Below, piece after piece: positions 1 through 5,239 of a DNA stretch of 5,672 bases. A program made the position numbers and the translations under genes. The notes under the pieces are model-generated. The model had not been told where the DNA came from, made no database searches, and worked only from the letters and a program-made list of their open reading frames with translations. The stretch is from DATEAV01 sp964575425 (GTDB lineage: Bacteria; Chloroflexota; Anaerolineae; Anaerolineales; E44-bin32), in NCBI GenBank assembly GCA_964575425.1, contig CAZNRD010000089.1:1-5672 (forward strand), given 5' to 3'. How positions within the stretch are numbered: the stretch's first letter is position 1; each line of letters opens with the position of its first letter.

Positions 1-584
1 TGCTCGGCGGGCCGGTCGGCGCTGCGATTGGGGTCTCAGCGGGAGGACTGACGGGGTTGATATTCGATCTGGGCAAGGCGGGGGTCGACGTCAGCTTTGT
101 GGATGAAGTGTCGAAGAAGCTGGACCCGGGCACGGTGGCGGTGCTCGCAGAGGTGGAGGAGACGTGGGAGACCCCGGTGGACGCGAGGCTCGGGAACCTG
201 GGCGGTGTCATCTTCCGGCGCCTCCGCGCCGGGGTCGTCGAGGACTACCTAGCCACGGAGTCCGCGGCGCTCGAAGCGGAGTTGCAGCAGCTCGAGGACG
301 AGCTGGCCCAGGCGGACGCCGAGGGCCGCGCCGCCCTGCAGCAGAAGATCGACGCAGCCAGGAAGAAGCTGAAGGCAGTTGAAGCCCAGGCCAAGGCGAG
401 GGCCGAGCAGGCGAGGGCCGAGCGAGACGCAAAGATTGCCGCCATGCAAGCCCAGATGAAGCAGGCCGGCAGCCGGCAGAAGGCAGCGATTGAGAAGCGC
501 ATCGCCGAGGCGAAAGCGGACTACGCGGCCCGCACAGCCAAGCTCGAGCAGGCCCGGAAACTCATCAAGGAGGCATTGGCGTAG
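1..584 (+). CDS. DUF1269-family protein with C-terminal coiled coil (5' end cut by window)
   Basis: The reading frame is open from base 3 to the TAG at 582-584, so the start lies outside the window; the TTG at 57 is an internal Leu codon. The 193 visible residues open with a glycine-rich hydrophobic stretch (LGGPVGAAIG), then the block VAVLAEVEETWETPVD near residues 46-61, then about 115 residues of Ala/Glu/Lys/Arg-rich helix, predicted coiled coil, ending KLEQARKLIKEALA. It aligns without gaps, at about 60% identity by hand count, to the complete paralogue at 1870-2670, which supplies the missing N-terminus by analogy. DUF1269 proteins are small, uncharacterised and predicted membrane-associated; the long coiled-coil extension is not part of the core domain. 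No terminator follows, and the permease gene starts 61 bases on, so co-transcription is likely. Family call firm, function unknown. Confidence 0.88.
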   Translation, partial: LGGPVGAAIGVSAGGLTGLIFDLGKAGVDVSFVDEVSKKLDPGTVAVLAEVEETWETPVDARLGNLGGVIFRRLRAGVVEDYLATESAALEAELQQLEDELAQADAEGRAALQQKIDAARKKLKAVEAQAKARAEQARAERDAKIAAMQAQMKQAGSRQKAAIEKRIAEAKADYAARTAKLEQARKLIKEALA

Positions 585-645
585 CCGAGGTTCCTGCCCT
601 GGTTGGAGCGGAAGGGACACGCGCCTGCCGGGCTGAGGTGCACCG

Positions 646-1698
646 ATGAGCGCGTACCGACTCGTCGCGCGGACGGCCCTGATCGCTATCACCGTCCTCG
701 CCTTGTTTGGGCTGACCCGCCTGCTCACCCAGATCGTCGACGTCCTGATCGTCATCCTCGTCGCCGCGATCCTGGCCACGGGGGTGGCCCCGATCACCGA
801 ACGACTGGAGCGCCTGCGGTGGGGCGCCCGAGGCTGGCACCTCTCGAGGACCTGTGCCATCCTCCTCATCTTCCTCTTCATCCTCGCGCTATTGCTGACG
901 CTGACCGGCCTGCTAGTCACTCCGGTGATTATCGAAGCCAAGCAGTTCCTTGCCAACCTGCCCGAGAACCTGGCAAGGCTCGAAGCTCTTGTCCAGAGCT
1001 GGGAAGACCGCTACGATTGGCTGCCTGACTTCACGGGGTTGATTCACCGGCTGCCCCAGGAGGTCAACAGGCTGACGAGCTACCTCGCGCCCGCCGCCGG
1101 CGCGGCGTTCAAGTTCGCTGGCGGGCTGGCCACCGTAAGCACCGTGCTCTTCCTAGCTTTCTACATGCTGGTCGAGGGGCCGTCAGTCAAGGCGGGTTTC
1201 ATCGCGCTCTTTCCCCGGCGCGGCCACACGGCGGTCGCGGACGTCGTGGAGCAAGTGGGTGTCAAGTTCGGCGGCTGGGTGCGGGCACAGCTGCTCCTGG
1301 GGTTGATCATCGGCGCCGCGGCGTTCATCGGCATGTCTGCGATCGGCATGCCGTATCCTATCCTGCTCGGCATTGTCGCCGGCATCACCGAGCTCATCCC
1401 GATGGTCGGACCGGTGTTGGGCGCGATCCCTGCAGTCTTCCTTGCCTTCTTTCAGCCCACGTGGAAGTTCATCTTCGTCATCGCCTGGTACGCCTTCATC
1501 CAGCAGGTCGAGGCGAACTTCGTGGTTCCCCGCGTGATGCGCGCGTCGGTCGGGCTCTCGCCGCTGTTGACCACCATCGCCCTGATCGTCGGGACGAAGC
1601 TCCTGGGCGCCACTGGCGCGCTGCTCGCCGTGCCGGTCGCCGCGGCGCTGCAGGTCATCGTGGGTACACTTGTGGCCAAATTCCGCCCGGCCGATTAG
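646..1698 (+). CDS. AI-2E family transporter (TqsA/PerM-like membrane permease)
   Basis: A 350-residue polytopic inner-membrane protein of the AI-2E exporter family (PF01594), a usual length for it. Hydrophobic segments lie near residues 9-25, 30-49, 68-95, 150-176, 213-232, 236-268, 274-288 and 305-342, with the family's soluble insert at about 97-148. Family hallmarks are visible: ELIPMVGPVLGAIPA (249-263), QQVEANFVVPRVM (286-298) and the loop and last helices GLSPLL...GTKLLGATGALLAVP (303-330). Members export autoinducer-2 (E. coli TqsA) or act as Na+(Li+)/H+ antiporters in some Gram-positives; the substrate cannot be read from sequence, so no symbol is given. The ATG at 646 has GAGGTG at 635-640, five bases upstream. 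It sits between two DUF1269 paralogues and probably shares a transcript with the first. Only a weak hairpin follows its stop. Confidence 0.93.
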   Translation: MSAYRLVARTALIAITVLALFGLTRLLTQIVDVLIVILVAAILATGVAPITERLERLRWGARGWHLSRTCAILLIFLFILALLLTLTGLLVTPVIIEAKQFLANLPENLARLEALVQSWEDRYDWLPDFTGLIHRLPQEVNRLTSYLAPAAGAAFKFAGGLATVSTVLFLAFYMLVEGPSVKAGFIALFPRRGHTAVADVVEQVGVKFGGWVRAQLLLGLIIGAAAFIGMSAIGMPYPILLGIVAGITELIPMVGPVLGAIPAVFLAFFQPTWKFIFVIAWYAFIQQVEANFVVPRVMRASVGLSPLLTTIALIVGTKLLGATGALLAVPVAAALQVIVGTLVAKFRPAD

Positions 1699-1734
1699 AG
1701 GTCGCCGAGGGCCTCAGGGATCCCGAGTTCCTTG

Positions 1735-1748
1735 CGCCTTGCCAGGCG
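1735..1748 (+). terminator. Weak hairpin after the permease gene
   Basis: CGCCT (1735-1739), loop TGCC, AGGCG (1744-1748), beginning 36 bases after the permease stop and followed by ATTCACTC. A five-base stem without a T run is at best a weak terminator; it precedes the FNR-like promoter and could just separate the two transcription units. Confidence 0.22.
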
Positions 1749-1761
1749 ATTCACTCAGAGC

Positions 1762-1803
1762 TTGACCGGCGTCAAGGCGCTGCCGGGGAGACCGCGTCAT
1801 GAT
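1762..1803 (+). promoter_or_regulatory. FNR/CRP-type box with -10 hexamer upstream of the second DUF1269 gene
   Basis: TTGACCGGCGTCAA at 1762-1775 is a perfect inverted repeat, TTGAC-N4-GTCAA, extended to CTTGAC/GTCAAG at 1761-1776. This matches the FNR-type consensus TTGAT-N4-ATCAA and is also close to the TTGAC-type boxes of HcpR/DNR-like relatives. Exactly 22 bases after the box lies CATGAT (1798-1803), four of six matches to TATAAT including the second A and last T. That places the box centre near -41.5 if transcription begins around 1810, the class II activator position where no -35 element is needed. The 5' leader would be about 60 bases. An almost identical box with the same spacing lies at 5226-5239 on the other strand. 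The regulator's identity is not in the window. Confidence 0.62.
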
Positions 1804-1853
1804 GAGGACGGTTCCAAGGCAGGCAGTATGTAGCCGGTGACGGCACGACACTC

Positions 1854-1866
1854 GGAGGAGGAGAGA
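1854..1866 (+). promoter_or_regulatory. Strong Shine-Dalgarno that fixes the start of the second DUF1269 gene
   Basis: The purine run GGAGGAGGAGAGA lies just upstream of ATG 1870. The frame stays open back to a GTG at 1837, but starting there would place this ribosome binding site inside the coding region and add 11 residues not typical of DUF1269, so ATG 1870 is preferred. Confidence 0.85.
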
Positions 1867-1869
1867 CTC

Positions 1870-2670
1870 ATGAACAAGATGCTTGTCGCGGTGTTCAACA
1901 CGGAGACTGCAGCGTACGAGGGCCTGACGGCCCTGAAGGACCTCGACAGGACCGCGGACATTGCGCTCTACGCGACGGCGGTGATCACGAAGGACGCCTC
2001 CGGCAAGGTCAGCGTGAAGGAGGCCGTCCGTGAGGGGCCTCTCGCCACCGCGCTTGGTGCGTTGACCGGCGGTGTCGTCGGCCTGCTGGGCGGACCCGTC
2101 GGGGTGCTCGCCGGGGCTTCGCTCGGGGCCACGGCAGGGATGGTGGTCGATCTGGACGAGTCGGGCATCGACGCGGGCTTCCTTAGCGAAGTCTCCAACA
2201 CCATGACCCCTGGTAAGGTCGCGGTGCTCGCGGAGATCCAGGAGACCTGGGAGACTCCAGTCGACACCCGGCTGCGGCCGCTCGGGGCTATCGTCTTCCG
2301 GCGCTTGCGATCGGAGGTTGTCGAAGACCAGTTGGCCCGGGAGGCCGCCGCCCTGCGCGCTGAGAGGCAGCGGCTCCGCGAGGACCTCGCCCAGGCGAAT
2401 GCGCAAGCCAAGGCCGCCATGCAGGCCCAGATCGATGCGATGGACAAGAAGCTTGAGGCGATCCGAACGCAGGCCGCCGCGCGGGCAGAGCAGGCGAGGC
2501 GCGAGCTCGAGGCCAAAGTCGATCAGATGCGTGAGCAGCTGAAGTTGGCCAATGACCGGGAAAAGGCCAAGATCGAGAAGCGTATCGCCGAGGTGAAAGC
2601 CGACTACGCGGTGCGCAGTGCGAAGCTCGAGCAGGCCGGCAAGCTCGTGCGGGACGCCCTGGCGCCGTAG
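1870..2670 (+). CDS. DUF1269-family protein with C-terminal coiled coil (complete copy)
   Basis: A 266-residue protein. Residues 1-55 (MLVAVFNTETAAYEGLTAL... with basic and acidic alternation) resemble the alpha/beta N-terminal domain of DUF1269 proteins. Residues 57-93 form a glycine-rich hydrophobic segment with repeated G-x3-G spacing, a likely glycine-zipper or membrane-inserted hairpin. Residues 94-145 hold the C-terminal half of the domain, with VAVLAEIQETWETPVD at 117-132. From about 150 to 263 the chain is nearly all Ala/Glu/Lys/Arg/Gln with hydrophobics at heptad-like spacing, a long predicted coiled coil. No signal peptide is seen. Typical DUF1269 proteins are around 150-180 residues, so the coiled coil is an extra module. 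The gene has its own FNR-like promoter (1762-1803) and a strong terminator, so it looks monocistronic. Function unknown; an envelope-stress role is inferred from context. Confidence 0.92.
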   Translation: MNKMLVAVFNTETAAYEGLTALKDLDRTADIALYATAVITKDASGKVSVKEAVREGPLATALGALTGGVVGLLGGPVGVLAGASLGATAGMVVDLDESGIDAGFLSEVSNTMTPGKVAVLAEIQETWETPVDTRLRPLGAIVFRRLRSEVVEDQLAREAAALRAERQRLREDLAQANAQAKAAMQAQIDAMDKKLEAIRTQAAARAEQARRELEAKVDQMREQLKLANDREKAKIEKRIAEVKADYAVRSAKLEQAGKLVRDALAP

Positions 2671-2696
2671 GTGAGACGCGACCGGCAGAGTATACG

Positions 2697-2720
2697 GGGA
2701 CGGCGCTCCCGCGCCGTCCC
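2697..2720 (+). terminator. Rho-independent-type terminator after the second DUF1269 gene
   Basis: GGGACGGCGC (2697-2706), loop TCCC, GCGCCGTCCC (2711-2720): a perfect ten-base GC-rich stem 26 bases past the stop codon, followed by TTCCCTTC. The tail is pyrimidine-rich rather than a pure T run, common in high-GC genomes. Confidence 0.85.
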
Positions 2721-2847
2721 TTCCCTTCACAACCCTGTCGGGGGCGGGACTACTCAACGAGCGTGGGGGACACAGCAGGCCCTTTGGTCATTGACGTCCC
2801 ATCTCAATACCTGGGGAGACGGCTGGGTTTGTGGCTTGCGAGGCTTT

Positions 2848-2883
2848 CTCCCGGCCGGACTGAATCGCTCAGACGTTCGGGAG
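2848..2883 (+). promoter_or_regulatory. Possible leader hairpin covering the lipid-kinase ribosome binding site
   Basis: CTCCCG (2848-2853) can pair with CGGGAG (2878-2883), enclosing a smaller CTGA/TCAG stem. The 3' arm contains GGGAG, the only Shine-Dalgarno-like sequence before ATG 2896, although its 12-base spacing is long. The pairing could lower translation, but a six-base stem with a large loop can occur by chance. The rest of 2721-2895 shows no convincing promoter; TTGACG at 2791 lacks a matching -10. Confidence 0.25.
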
Positions 2884-2895
2884 TCGTGACCCGCT

Positions 2896-3801
2896 ATGCC
2901 CTCGCGCATCCACGTCATCGTCAACCCGGCTGCGGGCCGGGGCGCGCCCATCCTTCGCATTTTGAACTCGGTGTTCCACCCGGCCGGCATCCTCTGGGAC
3001 GTCTCCGTCACGCAGCGCAGCGGCGATGCCGCGCGATTCGCGACCCAGGCTGTGGGGGCCGGGGTGGACGTCGTGGCTGTGTGCGGCGGGGACGGCACCG
3101 TGATGGAGGTGGCGAGTGGTCTCTTCGGGAGCCTAACCCCGATGGCGATCTTGCCCGGCGGTACCGCGAACCTCATGGCCGTGGAGTTGGGGATTCCCCG
3201 TAATCTCGCCCTGGCGGCAGCGATCGCCGCGCGCGAGGACAGCGTCACGCGCGTGGTGGATCTGGGAAGGGCGGGAGACCGTCACTTCATGCTTCGTGTG
3301 GGCATCGGACTCGAGGCCCGAAAGGTCGAGGCCACCACGCGAGAGATGAAGGACCGCTACGGCGTTCTTGCCTATTCGCTGGGCGCGCCGCAGGCGCTCC
3401 GGATCTCCAAACCCGCGCGGTTCAGGTTCTCACTCGACGGGCAGGCGGCTGAATGCGAGGCAATCGCGTGCGTCGTCGACAATGCCGGTACCGTCGGCAT
3501 CCCTGGGCTGTCACATTCACACCAGGTCAGTGTGAGCGACGGGTTCTTCGACGTCTTCGCTCTGCGCCGCCCTCACGAGCTGCTTCCCGGATCACCGCTG
3601 CCCGGCCGCACGCCAGCACCCCGCGGAGGGCGCGCCCGCGCTGAGATCGCTCAACACTGGAGGGCGCGTCACATCACGATCGGGACCGATCCGCCTCTTC
3701 CTGTGCAAGTCGACGGTGAAATGTGGGGCACGACTCCCATCAGTGTCGACGTCCTGCCCAGGGCGGTCCGAGTGCTCACGAAGCCATCGCCGCCAGCGTG
3801 A
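2896..3801 (+). CDS. Diacylglycerol kinase-family lipid kinase (YegS/DgkB/sphingosine-kinase-like)
   Basis: A 301-residue cytosolic or membrane-peripheral kinase predicted to transfer the ATP gamma-phosphate to a lipid hydroxyl such as diacylglycerol. Visible motifs: NPAAGRG (10-16), the nucleotide-binding GGDGT (64-68), PGGTAN (87-92, usually PLGTAN), VGIGLEA (135-141), SDGFFDVF (214-221) and the C-terminal LPVQVDGEMWG (268-278). Order, spacing and length fit the DAGK catalytic plus C-terminal beta-sandwich fold. An in-frame TGA at 2887 makes ATG 2896 the earliest start; its ribosome binding site (GGGAG, 2879-2883) is weak. Residues about 227-252 (Pro/Arg/Gly-rich) look unlike the helical segment I expect there, while neighbouring frames read more plausibly; compensating frameshifts are possible. 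A 225-base gap and a strong terminator separate it from the gene before. The lipid substrate cannot be assigned. Confidence 0.9.
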   Translation: MPSRIHVIVNPAAGRGAPILRILNSVFHPAGILWDVSVTQRSGDAARFATQAVGAGVDVVAVCGGDGTVMEVASGLFGSLTPMAILPGGTANLMAVELGIPRNLALAAAIAAREDSVTRVVDLGRAGDRHFMLRVGIGLEARKVEATTREMKDRYGVLAYSLGAPQALRISKPARFRFSLDGQAAECEAIACVVDNAGTVGIPGLSHSHQVSVSDGFFDVFALRRPHELLPGSPLPGRTPAPRGGRARAEIAQHWRARHITIGTDPPLPVQVDGEMWGTTPISVDVLPRAVRVLTKPSPPA

Positions 3802-3803
3802 AC

Positions 3804-3839
3804 GTCGCCCGCGTGAGGAGTCTCGTTCATGCGGGCGAC
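3804..3839 (+). terminator. Strong hairpin two bases after the lipid-kinase stop
   Basis: GTCGCCCGC (3804-3812) pairs perfectly with GCGGGCGAC (3831-3839). The stem extends inward through a G-T wobble, TGA/TCA and another G-T to 3817/3826, giving 14 pairs and an eight-base loop. No T run follows, so it may stop transcription with help from Rho or protect the 3' end. It may act from both sides of this convergent junction. Confidence 0.6.
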
Positions 3840-3865
3840 CCACGTCAATGGGCAAGACCACGCCA

Positions 3866-3896
3866 GCACCTCTGCCTAGTTGGCCAGCAGAGGTGC
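3866..3896 (-). terminator. Second strong hairpin in the convergent junction
   Basis: GCACCTCTGC (3866-3875) and GCAGAGGTGC (3887-3896) form a perfect ten-base stem with an 11-base loop, 24 bases beyond the stop of the PRC-barrel gene that converges from the right. It is best placed to end that - strand operon, although it lacks a T tract in either direction and could serve both transcripts. Confidence 0.6.
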
Positions 3897-3920
3897 CAGC
3901 GCGGTCCCCGTGAGTCGGTC

Positions 3921-4547
3921 CTATCCCGCCTTGCGCTCTTTGAGTTCCTTGAGCCCATAGACCTCGAGCCCGTCGGCTCGGCGGAAGGGGATACTAAGAT
4001 AGACCGCACCATCTCTCACCGCAGCGACCAGACCGGCTGGAACGCTGCGGTGATCGCGGCCACGACGTGCGCGACGAATGATTACATGGGTGATCTGCCG
4101 ATGAGCGCGGTTGACGATGAGGTTGCTCACGCTGCCGATGGCGCGCCCGTGAGAATCGCGCACCGGCATGCCCTTCCGAACCTCGGCCGCCCGGTCTGGG
4201 ACGCTGCGCTGGCGCAGAACCATGGAGCCCTTGGTAGCCCGCGACGTCGGCAGCAAGCCCAACTGCTCGAGAACGGGTGGGGGGTAGTCGCCTGAGCGCA
4301 CCTTCGCTTCGTATGCCGGAAACGTCCGTAACTCCCGTCGGGTGAGCCCAAGCTCGCCGGCTGCGGACGTCGTCTCAATGACGTAGGACATGGGAACGGT
4401 GATCTCCCGCTTGCGGGGTCCACGTCCCACCTTGACGATGACGTAGGTCGGTTTGCGACCGCCCGGGAGGAAGACCAACCGGCTCACGTGACCTGCCCTG
4501 CCGTCCAGGCAGTTGACTGGTAAGCCCAGCGCAAGCTGTGTCTTCAT
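3921..4547 (-). CDS. Protein with two PRC-barrel-like domains
   Basis: A 208-residue, basic, soluble-looking protein. Residues 4-60 (LGLPVNCLDGRAGHVSRLVFLPGGRKPTYVIVKV, shown here only in outline by its LGLPV, GRAGHVSRLVF and PTYVIVKV elements) and 125-187 (RKGMPV, GRAIGSVSNLIV, ITHVIIR, SVPAGLV, VYLSI) each carry the beta-strand pattern of a PRC barrel: a 'G-x-V' entry strand, a 'D-x-x-G-x-x-x-G-x-V' turn and a hydrophobic 'h-x-Y/H-V-I-V' strand. A linker with Pro/Tyr (77-100) separates them. PRC barrels occur in RimM and in the photosynthetic reaction-centre H subunit, and stand-alone versions are common in stress loci. The ATG at 4547 has GAGAGGGG about 11 bases upstream and lies 19 bases after the hdeD-like stop, so it is the second gene of that operon. 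No signal peptide. Binding partner unknown. Confidence 0.82.
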   Translation of the reverse strand: MKTQLALGLPVNCLDGRAGHVSRLVFLPGGRKPTYVIVKVGRGPRKREITVPMSYVIETTSAAGELGLTRRELRTFPAYEAKVRSGDYPPPVLEQLGLLPTSRATKGSMVLRQRSVPDRAAEVRKGMPVRDSHGRAIGSVSNLIVNRAHRQITHVIIRRARRGRDHRSVPAGLVAAVRDGAVYLSIPFRRADGLEVYGLKELKERKAG

Positions 4548-4566
4548 GACCGAAACATCCCCTCTC

Positions 4567-5115
4567 TCAGCTCTGGGCGTTGAGTCTCTTGAGCCCGAGC
4601 CCTGCCAGAATGAGCGTGACGCCGAACAGGACCGCGTAGAGACCGATCAACCAGGTTACCGCGAGCGCCCCCGCAGCGGGTGCAATCACGATCCACGCTC
4701 CGAACAGGACGGAAATGATCCCGCCAAGGATCATCCAGAATTCGCCCTGGATAACCCGACGCAATTCGATCGCCGCGACGATGGTGAGGATGCCCCTCAG
4801 GATCGCCCAGTAGGCGATGAGCAGGAGGAGTGCGAACGCGGTGATCCCCGGCCACCGGAGGGCGATCAATCCGACTGCGATGCTGACCAGCGCATGCAGC
4901 ACCCAGGGCCACCAGGGCTCCTTGGCCTCCGCCGCGCCCACGGATGCAAGAAGAGCCAGGATGCCATCGGCGAGGACCCAGAGGGCCACCAGGAGCAGGA
5001 GCGCAGCGAGGGTCGCGCCAGGCTGGGCAAAGGCTAGCACGCCGAACAGCACGGCAGCCATCCCCTGAAGTACGATGACCCACCACTTTCGAGCGAGGTC
5101 CTTCAGAACTGACAT
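4567..5115 (-). CDS. HdeD family (DUF308) six-helix membrane protein
   Basis: A 182-residue, very hydrophobic protein with about six membrane segments near residues 11-30, 34-57, 70-87, 92-116, 126-146 and 149-173. Three related units are visible, each an 'A-x-P' turn followed by a helix ending in a G-I/V pair: FAQPGATLAALLLL...ADGI (29-52), RWPGITAFALLLLI...LRGI (87-109) and IAPAAGALAVTWLI...LFGV (144-166). This is the DUF308/HdeD repeat pattern; E. coli HdeD contributes to acid resistance at high cell density, but distant members are mostly uncharacterised. The frame is open upstream to 5226, yet ATG 5115 is chosen because GGAGGT lies seven bases before it and because the extension would be hydrophilic and unlike the family. 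It leads an operon with the PRC-barrel gene and has an FNR-like box about 117 bases upstream (box centre to ATG). Confidence 0.9.
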   Translation of the reverse strand: MSVLKDLARKWWVIVLQGMAAVLFGVLAFAQPGATLAALLLLVALWVLADGILALLASVGAAEAKEPWWPWVLHALVSIAVGLIALRWPGITAFALLLLIAYWAILRGILTIVAAIELRRVIQGEFWMILGGIISVLFGAWIVIAPAAGALAVTWLIGLYAVLFGVTLILAGLGLKRLNAQS

Positions 5116-5122
5116 CCGTCTC

Positions 5123-5128
5123 ACCTCC
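5123..5128 (-). promoter_or_regulatory. Shine-Dalgarno that fixes the HdeD-like start
   Basis: Read on the - strand this is GGAGGT, seven bases before ATG 5115. It decides the start against GTG/ATG candidates farther upstream in the same frame (up to 5226), none of which I see preceded by a comparable site. Confidence 0.85.
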
Positions 5129-5165
5129 AGGGTGTCTGATCTACCAACGAGACCCAAGAACTTAC

Positions 5166-5177
5166 GCACCATGGTGC
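5166..5177. repeat. Twelve-base perfect palindrome in the hdeD leader
   Basis: GCACCATGGTGC equals its own reverse complement. It lies between the predicted transcription start (about 5191) and the hdeD-like ribosome binding site. It could be an operator or part of a leader structure, or chance. Confidence 0.4.
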
Positions 5178-5197
5178 CTATCAGGACGTCCGTGAAG

Positions 5198-5239
5198 AGT
5201 GTCGCGCGGGTGGGCGGGGAGTGCATTGACGCGGATCAA
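5198..5239 (-). promoter_or_regulatory. FNR/CRP-type box with -10-like hexamer upstream of hdeD/PRC operon
   Basis: On the - strand, TTGATCCGCGTCAA (5239-5226) is a TTGAT-N4-GTCAA inverted repeat, 12 of 14 bases identical to the box at 1762-1775; a C precedes both. Exactly 22 bases downstream is GACACT (5203-5198), three of six matches to TATAAT with the key second A and final T. This again puts the box centre at about -41.5 for a start near 5191, leaving a leader of about 75 bases before ATG 5115. The -10 match is weaker than in the first promoter, consistent with activator dependence. The sensing regulator is not in the window. Confidence 0.58.

Noticed and set aside
249..956. Open frame of 235 codons on the - strand opposite the first DUF1269 gene and permease
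   Set aside because: Antisense to two well-supported genes; composition is Arg/Leu/Ser-rich with no family pattern.
1837..1869. GTG start for the second DUF1269 gene
   Set aside because: It would translate through the GGAGGAGGAG ribosome binding site and add residues unlike the family.
3..2664. Insertion sequence or composite mobile element formed by the two DUF1269 copies
   Set aside because: The copies are diverged coding paralogues (about 60% at protein level) with no transposase, terminal inverted repeats or target duplication in view.
1714..2757. Open frame of 347 codons on the - strand opposite the second DUF1269 gene
   Set aside because: It lies antisense to a clear DUF1269 gene with a strong ribosome binding site, crosses the promoter and the terminator hairpin, and its product is a Leu/Arg/His-rich repetitive chain typical of the reverse of Ala/Glu/Lys coiled-coil codons.
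2791..2807. ATTGA...TCAAT inverted repeat upstream of the lipid kinase as a third FNR box
   Set aside because: The spacing between TTGA and TCAA is nine bases instead of six, and no -10 hexamer lies at the matching distance.
3723..4295. Open frame of 190 codons on the + strand across the convergent junction
   Set aside because: It starts inside the lipid kinase, runs through both hairpins and covers the PRC-barrel gene in antisense.
4513..5037. Open frame of 174 codons on the + strand opposite the HdeD-like gene
   Set aside because: The Asp/Glu/Arg/Gln-rich product is the antisense image of a hydrophobic membrane protein, with no supporting motifs.
5116..5226. N-terminal extension of the HdeD-like protein
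   Set aside because: The extension overlaps the predicted promoter start, leader palindrome and GGAGGT site, and is not HdeD-like.
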